Shown piece by piece: positions 21,690 through 32,311 of a DNA stretch of 64,000 nt. Below the pieces are notes generated by a model. That model was not told where the DNA came from and searched no databases. It worked only from the letters and a program-made list of their open reading frames with translations. Origin of the DNA: Periplaneta americana (taxonomy: Eukaryota; Arthropoda; Insecta; Blattodea; Blattidae); assembly GCF_040183065.1 (NCBI RefSeq), contig NW_027185499.1, forward strand, positions 1,674,001 to 1,738,000, read 5' to 3'. The translations under genes and the position numbers were made by a program. Numbering within the stretch: the stretch's first letter is position 1; every line of letters starts with the position of its first letter.

Positions 21690-23010
21690 CTGAAGATAAG
21701 AAAGGAAATATGCTGACCTGCATAAATGAAATTTCAAGATGGAGGGAGCACTTTAGCGAAATGTTAAATTGTTCACCCCCAAACAAGTTTATTAAATATC
21801 AAGCACAAAACAACGACCAAGATACTGAAGGCCCAGACTTGAGGGATATAAATCTGTTAAAAATTTAAAACAATAAACCTTATGAAAGGAAATTATCATA
21901 TATTATTATCCCCATTCATAAAAAAGAGAGATGACAACTTTCAGAATTTTTATCATAGACAACTTTCAGAATTTCTATCACTGTGTAACGAAATATATGA
22001 GAAAGGCAAATGGCCTCAAGATTTCACGGAGACAGTGATGCTGCCAGTACCAAAGAAAAATAATGCCCAAAAATGTAATGAGTTCAGGACTATCAACTTG
22101 ATATCGCACTTGGCAAAGATTCTCCTGAGAATACTAAATCGATGTTTATATTCTAAGAGGAACGAAAGTTGAAAGAGGAAAAATTTGGCTTCAGGAAAGG
22201 AAAAGGTACGAGAAATGTAACTGGACTGCAATCAGCAAGATATATCTGGAAAAAAAAGTAAAGAAACGTATGTAATATCTGTGGTGGTAGAAAAGGCTTT
22301 TAATAAAGTGCACTAGAATAAATTTATGCAAATCGTGATGAAAAGTGGTGTGATTAGGAAAGAGAGGAGGCTATTAAGTGATCCTTATATGAAACAGCGA
22401 GTCAAAGTTAGAATAGGTCAAGAAATGTACAGGGAAGTGCAGTAAGGACAAGAAAGCTCTTCATCACCTTCCTGTTTAACATCTACTTGGAGGATTTAGA
22501 GAAGAATTATTTTCAGAAGGGGTGATAGTAGGAGGAAGAATAAAGTGCATAAGATTTGCTGACGACATGGCGTTGTTAGTAGAAAAAGAAGATGATAATA
22601 AGGAATATGCTAATGGAGCTAAATGAGAGCTGAGAGCAGTATGGGATGAAGTTAACGAAGACCATGTTTACTGGTAGAAAAATAAAGGTGATAAATGTGC
22701 GAATTCGAAATGAGTCAGTAACACGTAGACAGCTTCAGATACTTGGTATAGGAACATGAGCTGTTGCCAGGAAGTCAAAAGGAGAATAGCAATGACAAAG
22801 GAAGTTTCTAATAGAAAAAGGAGCATTTTCTACGAAACTTTGGAAGAAGAACTATGAGACCAGTGAAGAGTTTTGTGTGGAATGTGACTTGTATGAGACA
22901 GCAGACAAAATAAGAAATGAAGCAGTGCTAGAAAGAGTAGGTGAAGAAACAATAATGCTGAAACTGGACAGGAAATTAAAGAGAAATTGGCTACATCACA
23001 CATGCACGCA
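21690..23010 (+). pseudogene. Decayed LINE ORF2, RTE-like family C, inside the COG4 intron
   Basis: Plus-strand order across many frame breaks: ISRWREHFSEMLN (about 21730), LCNEIYEKGKWPQDFTETVM, LPVPKKNNAQKCNEFRTINLISHLAKILLRILNR (21985-22140), KFGFRKGKGTRN (22180), VVEKAFN (22290), KSGVIRKERRLLSDPYMKQRV (22345), TFLFNIYLEDL (22465), GGRIKCIRFADDMALLVE (22530, F-A-D-D box), KIRNEAVLERVGEETIMLKLDRKLKRNWL (22905-22995). The same family has a shortened copy at 32312-33367. The copy lies antisense to COG4 and is dead. Confidence 0.85.
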
Positions 23011-23331
23011 TGCACAGATATGTAATAAAAGGGTTTTAAAACACTCCACATTCATTGACTTCCAATATACACTATTCTCTCTTTGTCCATAGATCTTTCA
23101 GCACTCTCCTACAGATGGGACCTCTCCAGCTCCTTCAGTATTGTCTTCATTTCTTCTCCCTCATCCATATTTAAACTGTTCGATAATCAGCTCTTATCCA
23201 CCTTTCATACCATAGTCATCCCTTATCCATCCTTTATACATCTAAGAAATTCAAATTTTAAATCACTTATAACTTTAATCTCTCTGAATTCGCAAAAAGA
23301 AAATGTATTCTGTTTAAAATCATCACTCATC
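23011..23331. other. Non-coding intronic stretch
   Basis: No feature recognised. The plus-strand open frame that spans it is the antisense of intron and exon and then enters the gypsy fragment, so its N-terminal part is not meaningful. Confidence 0.45.
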
Positions 23332-23420
23332 CTGGCAATATCTAGCCGACGCACTTTAGCACTAACATTCTCTGCCAGAGTTGAAGTAAATGTTACCATC
23401 TCAGCAAGTTTCTGGGCATC
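23332..23420 (-). CDS. COG4: COG4 exon upstream of 21155-21300
   Basis: The minus strand reads HSDAQKLAEMVTFTSTL, AENVSAKVRRLDIAR. 'DA..LA.M(V/I)TFT..LAENVS.KVR.LD.A' is the conserved COG4 stretch directly preceding the segment encoded at 21300, so the two exons are collinear and about 2 kb apart. Joined after GCC AG with the A at 21300 they keep one frame. Two oddities stand out. The base pair after the exon is GA rather than GT (CAG|GATGAGTG), so the donor is non-canonical or mutated. The 5' side merges within a few bases into a gypsy RNase H coding sequence on the other strand, so the exon may be cut. A damaged or duplicated COG4 copy is a real alternative. Confidence 0.75.
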
Positions 23421-25186
23421 AGAATGGACGAGTTCGAGACTGCTCCTATGGACGCTCAGATTCTCTGAATTTAATTTTCAGATTCAGTACAAACCAGGAA
23501 AAAAACATCAGAACGCAGATGCTCTATCTAGAATTCATAAAGTGCCCTTTGTTACGATCGACAAGATGGAATCTCAATCCGTTCGAAATCTACAATTGCC
23601 GAACCGCAATATGCACAATGGTTGAATGACGCAAATCAGTTTAAATTAGATGACAATGGGATTTTGTTTCGAATCCAAAATGACCGTGAACCTTGTTTGG
23701 TAGTACCTATACCATTGAGATTGACTATACTAAAAATATATCATGATTCACCAATCGGTGCACACCAAGGTCAAAGGTGGACCTATGACTTATTAAGTCG
23801 AAGTTTCTATTGGCTAGATATGAGATCAGACGTGGAAAATTATGTTGCAAATTGCATGTCATGTTGGGAAAGAAAAACAGGAAAACATCCTGTAGCCCTC
23901 TTCAGGAGTTCGGTGAAGTGGTGAAACCTTTGAATTAGTTAGCATGAACATCCTTGGTCCATTTCCAAAGACCACTTCCGGAAACGTCTATCTATTGATT
24001 TTCATGGTTGCCTTCACGAAGTGGAGTGAAGCTATTCCGATACCTGACCAATCTGCGGAAACTGTAGGTAGGGAATGTGTCACAAAAATAGTTGCTAGTC
24101 ATGGAACCCCTAAACAAGTATTAACTGATCAAGGCAGAAATTTTGTATCTACATTGTTCAAGGAAGTTTGCAAATTGCTACACATAAAGAAAATACAGAC
24201 AAATCCGTATCATCCTATGGCGAATGGACTAGTTGAACGCAGTCATCAAACGTTCACGGCAATGATGTTTCACTTTGTGCGTTAAGACCAAAGAGATTGG
24301 AATAAGTGGATAGCTATAGTACAGAAGGCGTACAAAATTACACCCCACTCGGTGACCGGGTACTCCCCATTCTTTCTCTTGTATGGCAAGGAAATGCCTC
24401 TGCCATTTCCAGTTGATATGAGTCCGAAATTTCCAAGAGAAAATATAGAATCCGACCCTATAGTTGGCCAAGCCAGGAAACTAGAGACGGCCTACAAAGT
24501 GGTTAGAGAACGGTTAAAGCAAAGTAAGACAACGCAAGCGAGACAGTACAACACGAGGCGAAATGTGAAACTTCAAACATCTGAGCTAGGAGACAAAGTA
24601 TTCATACAAAGCACAGTGTTGAAAAAGGAAGTAACGAAGAAATTAGCTAAACCATGGACAAGCCCAGTTGAGATAGTAGAAATACTAAATGAAGTCAATT
24701 ACCGCATTCGCTACGGAGACGGTAGAACACAAGTAGTTCGTGTAAATAGATTAAAGTTGTGCCGATGTCAGGTTGACGACATTCATCCTACCAAAAATAA
24801 TACGGAAAGTATGTATACGCACTATTGGGAGAATGATGAAGGACCCCTGGGAATGGAATCGAACAGAGAACCCCAAGGTGAAGGAATAATCAGTGAAATG
24901 TCAGGAACGGCGAAAGAAAACGCGTGGGCATCGGAAAATGAGATACCGCTAAGCGAATTAAGAGAAAGAGTATGAAGATTTTGAGTCCGAGGACGAAATC
25001 CCTCTCGCCTCGTGGAAAGTGAGACCAGATGATCCTCCCCAGGCACACAATTCTGCTGAACCAGACCATGAGTTCGACTCTCCTCATAATTCATTTAATG
25101 CTCCCAGTGTGAGTAATGAAACAGCCGAACAGAGGAGCCAACCAACTTCACCTCGCTATGGATTGCGAACTAGAAATATTTACTAA
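23421..25186 (+). pseudogene. Ty3/gypsy polyprotein fragment: RNase H end, integrase, C-terminus
   Basis: 5'-truncated pol. RNase H ends with SRLLLWTLRFSEFNFQIQYK and KKHQNADALSR (to about 23545). The integrase zinc-binding part follows (HDSPIGAHQG ... CMSCWERK, 23735-23880). The core has NILGPFPK, LTDQGRNFVS and NGLVERSHQTF (D at 24130, E at 24232); the usual first Asp of DILGPFP reads Asn. The GPY/F-like tail and C-terminal RYGLRTRNIY end at 25186. Breaks: stop at 23624, frame change near 23920, stop at 24283 after FVR, frame change near 24970. The piece begins abruptly beside a COG4 exon. No envelope gene is present. Confidence 0.85.
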
Positions 25187-25239
25187 CCTATTGGATTACA
25201 GATTATCTAATTATTGTCGCAAAAAAAAGTGATCTAATA

Positions 25240-25277
25240 AAATATGGGGACGAGAATTATACTCTCTGTTCCCCGGA
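25240..25277 (+). other. Polypurine-tract region before candidate 3' LTR
   Basis: The purine-rich aaaatatggggacgagaa (25238-25255) lies just downstream of the pol stop, where a plus-strand priming tract is expected. The sequence then reaches TGTAAC at 25278. Confidence 0.35.
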
Positions 25278-26077
25278 TGTAACAATATTTTCAGCTACTC
25301 AGCCGCAATTCTAGCCAGAGTAAACTGAGGAAGCCTGTGTCATCGGATCTGAACGACCTTCGACGTGATATCGTCCATTCCAAGAAAAACCCTAAGTATA
25401 TTGTATAATGTTAAGTTGGGCATGAAGCTCGCCTGGAGATGCCAAAGTTCAAAATGGGACTTGTAAAATTTACTTCTACTTTTGTAACTTAAAATAACTG
25501 TATCATAAATAATTCTGTTCATCGAGTTAACTGTTATGTAATATGTATATAGATTTCGAAACATTTTGAACAATGACATAATATGTTTCTTAGCTTAGGA
25601 TCAATTTAACATAAGGATATTATTGTCTTGAAGGTTAATATATATGTGTAAATATTCAAATCCAAACGTATCTCAAGTGATGATTTAAAGAAAAGACAGT
25701 TGATGTGAAAATTGAAGTTAGACATTCATAACTAAAACTCTTTCGTGGTTGAGTAAATGATTATCTTAATTTAATCATTGTGCTACTCGAACTTATGTAC
25801 TGTATGTACTCTAGGCTTCGAGAATGCAAGACGTACTGCCGGACGCCGGTGGTGTAACATGAACAGCAGCGTAAGCAACGGGAGCCACGAAGGATAGGTG
25901 ACGTCACTGGCCAGCTGGAACACTATCAGCGCCTAGCATGGGATTCAACCGCATGTGTCAGCAGAAGGAGAATATTGTATGTACGAAAAGGGATCCAACA
26001 CAAAAAACAGAGTTAATACTTGAATGCTTTTAGGATAAACATTTTAGCTTAAGAATGGAGTGAATTACATTGAAAAA

Positions 26078-26078
<1 letters not shown>

Positions 26079-26148
<70 letters not shown>
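26079..26148. repeat. (TG)n microsatellite
   Basis: Thirty-five uninterrupted TG dinucleotides, a candidate for length polymorphism. Confidence 0.97.
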
Positions 26149-26152
<4 letters not shown>

Positions 26153-26706
26153 ATGCATGAGAAGAAAAGAATATATATCGGGGCCAGAAAAAATAAAAGT
26201 GAATGAGTGTGAGAGAGAGAGAAATAATGTTATCTTAATAATATCCCATATTGTGAAATTTTATTGTAACGAAAAAGAAGTATCCAAAATCTATTATTGT
26301 ACCTAGAGTTGATAAGTGTTATAGCTGGCGCCATGCAACGAACCGAACCAACACAAAATCATAGAATACAGTATCTCAAAGTTTAACACGGAAAATCCAA
26401 AACCAATTAGAATACATTAAATGAACGTTATTAATGATTCCGCTCTGCCTATGTAATTCAGCGACCACCAGATTCATAGTATACATGATGTGCATGTGAA
26501 AGCCAATGGCGAAGGAATAAATACCCCTTAAGCCTTTCTGAGCAGAAAGAATCCCTGACACGAGATTAACTCTCTGTAAACTCTCTCTGTTGCTTGTGTG
26601 TGTGAATGTATTCCAGAATCTAATCCACAATCACTAGGCCAGACAACAAGTTCAATGAAAAAGCACATGCCATTGAGGCATCGTCTTTTTGAAATGAAGG
26701 GGCATT

Positions 26707-26901
26707 CAGTGGCGTATACTGGTTAAAGGGTTTGGGCTACCGCTGACCCTATTATTACACAAAATATATCTAACAATTACTTTAATTTTAATTACTATGG
26801 TAAAACTAATAATACAAAATTATTACATTATGTTATATTATAAACTTTTTCTTTTGTAATTTCTTTGGGCTACCGCCGGTAGCCCGCAAAATACGCCCCT
26901 G
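26707..26901. mobile_element. MITE with GGCATT direct repeats
   Basis: The left end CAGTGGCGTATACTGG and the right end inverse (CAGGGGCGTATTTTGC) are hAT-like termini. Inner similarity exists as well: gggctaccgctga at 26731 and gggctaccgccggtagccc at 26869. GGCATT flanks both sides (26701-26706, 26902-26907). The interior is AT-rich and non-coding. Confidence 0.8.
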
Positions 26902-27566
26902 GGCATTGTTATGCCTCAGGGCATAAGAACGCCCTGTAGCATGATTTCCTGTGGGGTGTCAAATCTGAAACAGTCCAGGAACAGTGTCAGCGGAATACAT
27001 GGTCTTTAGCAGAAATGTAATACAATTCCAGCTTGTGAAGTAAATAGATGCTTAGCCAGCGTTAAAGAGTTTCGTCGCGCGAGCGGTAAATCACTGCCTA
27101 CGATAAATGTATTCTTACGCCACGAATTACTGCTGGACTATTCGCAATGGTCCAGTGGAACAAAGCATGCATTTTAATTGGTTAAATTAAATCACGCATT
27201 GTTCGATTTCTTTTCTTACGCGTAATCTCATTAAAGTGACTTATCACTGTATTGCAATCAATCGAATTATTTGTAACAGAGGTTTGATTAAGACGACATC
27301 TTCAAGCACGAATAATCAAAAGGGGTTAAAGCCTATCTCACCTGTCCGATAGCGTGGGTGGTACCCCATTCGGGAGACCGATAAGAGAACATAAAAAGTG
27401 ATGGTGAGAGGATACAGTCGGATGGTGACATGGTCGGGCAGGGATCGAGGACCAAGTCGTAATGGCGTCGGCAGAGACAAGAGATATACTATTGTAAGTA
27501 ACTTGTTATGTATATTTGTATATATTTAATAAATCGAGCATAGTTTCATTCATAACTAATTCAGTC

Positions 27567-28163
27567 TAGAACCTGAGTTCAGTAATCATGTAGTTTTCCT
27601 ATGATATCCTGAGAGTCCCAGCTCTTTCAGTAAAATATTTTCTTTTACATTATACGTGTAATGGTGATGTCAGAAATCCTGATAAGCCTAAGTGTGAGCG
27701 GCAGTCGAACGCAGTAATCATCCGTTCAGCAAGTCATCCGACCTAAGTTGACGGTCGCATAACAATATCATCTCCATTCCACCAATTCATTCGAAGCTGA
27801 GTGACCTCGTTATATAACAGACTTATAAGCTGCCGGAAAAAAAAAAGTTCATACATTTTGTGTTTCCACGGTCGAATGTGGAAAGCTGCACTGTGTACTG
27901 CATTTTCGGCACTGTCCCCCAGAGCATGGAAAGAAAAAATATATGCACATATAATCAATTAACCGAAGTATAATCAAACTCACATCCCCAACACTTGTGT
28001 CCCTTTCCCTACTCCATCTACGCCGTTATCACTAGCTGTGTTAAATTACATTCCAAGCATTCCGAAAAATTTTTAGGCGGCATTTACAAGTCTTTCAGAA
28101 TTTTCGAAACAATTCCAGGGATCTACATGTAATTCACTGATTAGATCATCCAAGTTTCTTGCA
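27567..28163. other. Non-coding stretch
   Basis: No gene or repeat recognised. The minus frame 27743-27958 is unremarkable. Confidence 0.45.
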
Positions 28164-28178
28164 GTATTGTAGGTCTAC

Positions 28179-30120
28179 CGGCATGGCGCGTTCTCAGGTT
28201 GCGGATCGAGGAGACGGCCTCCAGATATGGAGGTTAGTTGTGAATATATTGAATAAGCGGACAGCCGATGAGGGGTGGTCCTCCAGCGGGGGGGTTGGGC
28301 GAAGGGCTAACAACCCATCACCGTAAAAAGCAGCTTGTTACGAAACCTTCAAATAAGCCTCGGAATGGGACTGATTCTCTGGCACGACCACAGCAAAGGA
28401 ATAAGGTTTTGAGATTTGGTACTGGCAAGGATAAACGTGATCAAGGATGAAACTCTCATTCAATCCTGAACAGATAGAAAAACTATTTTGGGCAACTACG
28501 AAATATACATAGGCAAAGTACAAATGATCAGGACGAAATTGAAATACAAACTGCTGAGCCATTTATACCCGAACCCACACTTTCTGAAGTCGAAATTTCG
28601 ATAAAAAATCTGAAAAATTATAAGTCTCCAGGTATCGATAAAATTCCAGCAGAATTAATACAAGAGGGTGGAGGCGCATTATGTAACGAAATTTATAAGC
28701 TTGTACTTGCTATTTGGGAAAAGGAAATTGTACCAGAACAATGGAAGGAGTCCATAATCGTACCTATCAGGGGGACAAGACTAGCTGTAATAACTTTCGA
28801 GGAATATCACTTTTGTTGACGTCGTACAAAATTTTGTCCAATATTCTTTTGAGAAGATTAACTCCATATGTAGATGAAATTATTGGGGATCAGCAGTGTG
28901 GTTTTAGGCGTAATAGATCAACTATTGATAAGATAGTTTGTATTCGACAGATAATGGAGAAAAATGGGAGTATAAGGGTACAGTGCATCAGTTGTTCATA
29001 GATTTCAAAAAGGCATATGACTCGGTTAAGAGAGAAGTTTTATATGATATTCTTATTGAATTCGGTATTCCCAAGAAACTAGTTCGATTAATTAAAATAT
29101 GTCTCAGTGAAACGTACAGCAGAGTCCGTATAGGTCAGATTCTGTCAGATGCGTTTCCAATTCACTATGGGCTGAAGCAAGGATATGCACTATCACCTTT
29201 ACTTTTTAACTTTGCTATAGAGTATGCCAATAGGAAAGTCCAGGATAACAGAGAGGGTTTGGAATTGAACGGATTACATCAGCTGCTTGTCTATGCGGAT
29301 GACGTGAATATGTTAGGAGAAAATCCACAAACGATTAGGGAAAACACGGGAATTTTACTTGAAGCAAGTAAAGAGATAGGTTTGGACGTAAATCCCGAAA
29401 AGACAAAGTAAGTTATATGATTATGTCTCGTGACGAGAATATTGTACGAAATGGAAATATACAAATTGGAAATTTATCCTTTGAAGAGGTGGAAAAATTC
29501 AAATACCTGGGAGCAACAGTAACAAATATAAATGATACTCGGGAGGAAATTAAACACAGAATAAATATGGGAAATGCCTGTTATTATTCGGTTGAAAAGC
29601 TTTTATCATCCAGTCTGTTGTGAAAGAATCTTAAAGTTAGGATTTATAAAACAGTTATATTACCGGTTGTTCTGTATGGTTGTGAAACTTGGACTCTCAC
29701 TTTGAGAGAGGAACATAGGTTAAGGATGTTTGAGAATAAGGTGCTTAGGAAAATATCTAGCGCTAAGAGGGATGAAGTTACAGGAGAATGGAGAAAGTTA
29801 CACAACACAGAACTGCACGCATTGCATTCTTCACCTGATATAATTAGGAACATTAAATCCAGACGTTTAAGATGGGCAGGGCATGTAGCACGTATGGGCG
29901 AATTCAGAAATGCATATAGAGTGTTAGTTGGGAGGCCAGAGGGAAAAAGACCTCTGGGGAGCCCGAGATGTAGATGGGAGGATAATATTAAAATGGATTT
30001 GAGGCAGGTGGGATGTGATGATAGAGGCTGGATTAATCTTGCTCAGGATAGGGACCAATGGCGGGCTTATGTGAGGGTGGAATGAACCTCCGGGTTCCTT
30101 AAAAACCAGTAAGTAAGTAA
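28179..30120 (+). mobile_element. LINE, RTE-like family B, with 15-bp target-site duplication
   Basis: A TSD gtattgtaggtctac (28164-28178) is matched by gtattgtatgtctac (30121-30135), one mismatch. The element has a complete 5' region (28179-28430), RT and C-terminal domain, a short 3' UTR (cctccgggttccttaaaa) and a TAAG tail (30107-30120). The reading changes from the 5' region (ttgagatttggtactgg, 28410) straight to the RT linker (NPEQIEKL, 28450). The endonuclease coding region is therefore deleted, and this copy must have been made by enzymes from another copy. Confidence 0.9.
28455..30085 (+). pseudogene. LINE family B ORF2 (RT and C-terminal domain), frameshifted
   Basis: Blocks in order: NLKNYKSPGIDKIPAELIQEG-like (28600-28660), NNFRGISLLLTSYKILSNIL (28785), [35 protein letters not shown] (28995; palm Asp), [20 protein letters not shown] (29160), [17 protein letters not shown] (29280; Y-A-D-D), FKYLGATVTNINDTREEIKH (29500), YGCETWTLTLREEHRLRMFE (29675), HVARMGEFRNAYRVLVGRPE, GKRPLGSPRCRWEDNIKMDL (to 30085). 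Frame changes fall near 28770, 28980, 29412 and 29625. The RT catalytic Asp residues are all present, so decay is mild. Confidence 0.9.
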
Positions 30121-30135
30121 GTATTGTATGTCTAC

Positions 30136-30569
30136 AGAGACATCTACTTTGCGACAGAGATAATTTTCATAGAAAGTGAACTTTAAATCTTTAATAGCTA
30201 GAATCCACCCATTCAGGAATAAGACTAATTTAATTGCGTCAGTGTACAACATGGGACACTCCACTTTATTTTTGTTCTAAAGAGAGCCAAAATTACGAAA
30301 TTTTTTGCCCTTAAAACTACTCCATCGTCGATTGTAATTTTACCATCTATTATTCCACATTTTCGAAATTTTGTAGGAATAACAGGAGCCCATGCATTTG
30401 GAAGACATCGACGCAGAGAATGACATGCAGCCCATGGAGTGGGACCCTATAACTAAACCATTCGAGCATCAGGTTACATCAGAATACCAGACAAAGATGG
30501 GATACTCAACGGAATTAATGGAATAAACGTTTCACCAACAGGTTTAGACCTTGTGGCTTTCATCTTCTG
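30136..30569. other. Non-coding stretch
   Basis: Nothing recognised beyond the downstream TSD of the LINE. Confidence 0.45.
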
Positions 30570-30872
30570 TACTATACTCCGTTTCTGGAATCTGTAGAGT
30601 ATAGGAACCGAAACAAGTCCTTTGCACAAGTGGTGAGTGGAGGGGGCCAGTCCAATGACCGCTCTGGGGGAAAACATTGATTGAAGACGAGAGTCTAAAA
30701 TGCCACCTCTACCTATCACCTTCTGTCATGCGCATCTTACCCCATAGCGACTGTGAGCCGATGCAGCTCGCAATATACTCCCGCACTGATAGACTCCGCC
30801 CATTTGTTTGTCGTAGGCTCCTCCCAAATGCGTCGATTTACTCCACAGATTTCAGAAATGGAGTGCAGTATA
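30570..30872. mobile_element. Inverted-repeat element with 35-bp arms
   Basis: The left arm ctgtactatactccgtttct, ggaatctgtagagta (30568-30602) is matched inversely by the right arm tactccacagatttcagaaa, tggagtgcagtata (30838-30872), about 85 percent by eye. The 235-bp interior is moderately GC-rich and non-coding (cttgtgg, gaggctcctcccaaatg). Likely a MITE or the remains of a palindromic element; target duplication not clear. Confidence 0.65.
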
Positions 30873-31253
30873 GGTAAAATAATTGAAATAACATGAACTA
30901 TTACTCCAGCAATATTCCTGGTCCACAGTGCAGTGGCAGGGAAGTGAGGGTTTAAGATTATTTACCTCTAGGAATACAAGGCTTTTGATTTGAGAAATAT
31001 TCAAGTTAAGTTATTGCTTGTCCATAACGTCTTGAATGGGCAATTCTCTTAATTCTTAAAATTAATTTATACCGATTTTTTTATAGCTTGTATATTCGAA
31101 TGTGTGGAAATATGTAGATTTTAACGACTACAAAATAGTATGTGTCTTTTGGAGTTTAGGCAACACCAGTTGTTACAAACACAGATCTACGAGTATGTAC
31201 AGATACGGAAAAAATCTGGAGTTTCCTTATTGTATAAGTTTCGCCTACAACAC
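30873..31253. other. Non-coding stretch
   Basis: No feature recognised; possible upstream region for the candidate exon at 31512. Confidence 0.4.
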
Positions 31254-31269
31254 ACTGCGCATGCGCAGT
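31254..31269. promoter_or_regulatory. NRF-1-type palindrome
   Basis: ACTGCGCATGCGCAGT is a perfect 16-bp palindrome containing the NRF-1 (insect ewg) consensus TGCGCATGCGCA. It lies 243 bases upstream of the candidate signal-peptide exon, in a stretch otherwise poor in CpG. Such sites usually mark TATA-less animal promoters. Confidence 0.5.
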
Positions 31270-31511
31270 AAACAAGAACCCCTATATGCTATTTGTGGAC
31301 AGTCGTGTGACATTGTTGCCTAGATACAGGTGGACTCCCATGAAGACTCACTCCATGAAAGAATTTTGAGTAGAATAAGTACTTAGTGCGTATGAGAATG
31401 CGTAATATTTCTTTTTTATTACGATTTTGTTGAGACGGGCTGTTCGCTCTTTGTAACGCCTGTTCAATCTGGTTAACATTTTAGTGTAACTTTAATGGAT
31501 CAGTCGTGGAA

Positions 31512-31575
31512 ATGAAAAGTGCTGTAATTTTAAGTATGCTTTTTATGATGTACACAACAAACACAAACAGCGAGA
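31512..31575 (+). CDS. Candidate first coding exon encoding a signal peptide
   Basis: From ATG 31512 (context tggaaATGA) the frame reads MKSAVILSMLFMMYTTNTNS, then E. That is a Lys near the start, a hydrophobic core of about ten residues and a polar, small-residue end typical of a secretory signal peptide. After one further base comes GTAAGA (donor GT 31576-31577; GAGA|GTAAGA), so the exon would end in phase 1. Possible initiators TCAGTC (31500) and TCAATC (31464) and the NRF-1 palindrome lie upstream. The partner exon is unknown. The repeat gene at 53386 begins in a compatible phase on the same strand, but 21.8 kb away. Without the splice the frame stays open for about 35 more codons. Chance cannot be excluded. 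Confidence 0.4.
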
Positions 31576-32195
31576 GTAAGATTATTCCAGTATTCATATT
31601 AAACAGTGTAACGTACACGAATTTACAACATGAATACTTAATACTAAGACTGGGGAATTCTGCAAAACATAACCTATAGAAAGTGTTGTCTGAGCGGTAG
31701 TTGTGTTTGTGCTGATCATCATGATGACTTGCAATGTTTGGACCTACCTGTCTTTAGTGTCAGTCCAAAGACAAGTGCACAGCACATAAAATAATTTTCA
31801 CATGCAATTTCTCATCCACTCAAATGTGAGCTCTGCTAGACATATTTTCACTCAGGGACACCAAGATTCAAGGGGCTTTCATAGAACAATACAAATTATC
31901 CCAAGCCTACCTGTGTGCCCCCAATCCACACAGCATTTGTTTCAAAATCTCTCTTATCACTGCATAAATTAATAATATTGAAGTGCTAGTTTCTTTAATC
32001 TTCACATAAGTTTAACTTCATCTTGTTCCTGTTTCACATCTAGGTATTGCGCAAACTGAAAATTAATAATTAATGGTATTTGTGAATTTAAAAATGGTGT
32101 CGTTCTAATTATTTTATTCTTAATGTAGCCAGAACATCATGTTTATTTCTTAGTAGATAATAATGTTAATTTCACATATCTAGTATTTCAATGAC
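31576..32195. other. Non-coding stretch
   Basis: No feature recognised. Confidence 0.4.
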
Positions 32196-32310
32196 ATAAC
32201 TTTAATCATAAATCATCCTGGAAGCCTAACTTTCTTGGTATCATGTTCGATAAGGATCTTAGTTGGCCTTTTCACATCGATGACCTTCATAATGCTTTAG
32301 ACTCAATAAG
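32196..32310 (+). repeat. Jockey-type RT scrap
   Basis: The plus frame KPNFLGIMFDKDLSWPFHID, DLHNALDSIRGAK resembles the '(V)KFLG(L)xFDxxLxWxxHI' block located after the active site in Jockey/CR1-type RTs. The fragment is about 100 bases and abuts the next LINE. Confidence 0.6.
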
Positions 32311-32311
32311 G

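Larger units (their letters stand above)
25278..27566 (+). mobile_element. Candidate 3' LTR of the gypsy element (boundaries uncertain)
   Basis: It begins TGTAAC soon after the polypurine tract. It contains a poly(A) signal AATAAA at 27528-27533 shortly before a possible terminus (gagttca, about 27560-27566). No 5' LTR is available for comparison, and the region holds a GT microsatellite and a MITE, so its 2.3-kb length is not proven. A shorter LTR followed by unrelated sequence is equally possible. Confidence 0.3.

Noticed and set aside
23083..23625. 180-codon plus-strand frame as one protein
   Set aside because: Its first two thirds are the antisense of COG4 intron and exon. Only the last third is gypsy RNase H coding sequence.
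26070..26306. Cys-Val repeat open frame
   Set aside because: It is the translation of the TG microsatellite.
25278..27566. Firm LTR boundaries
   Set aside because: Without a second LTR the right end cannot be fixed, so only a low-confidence candidate is listed.
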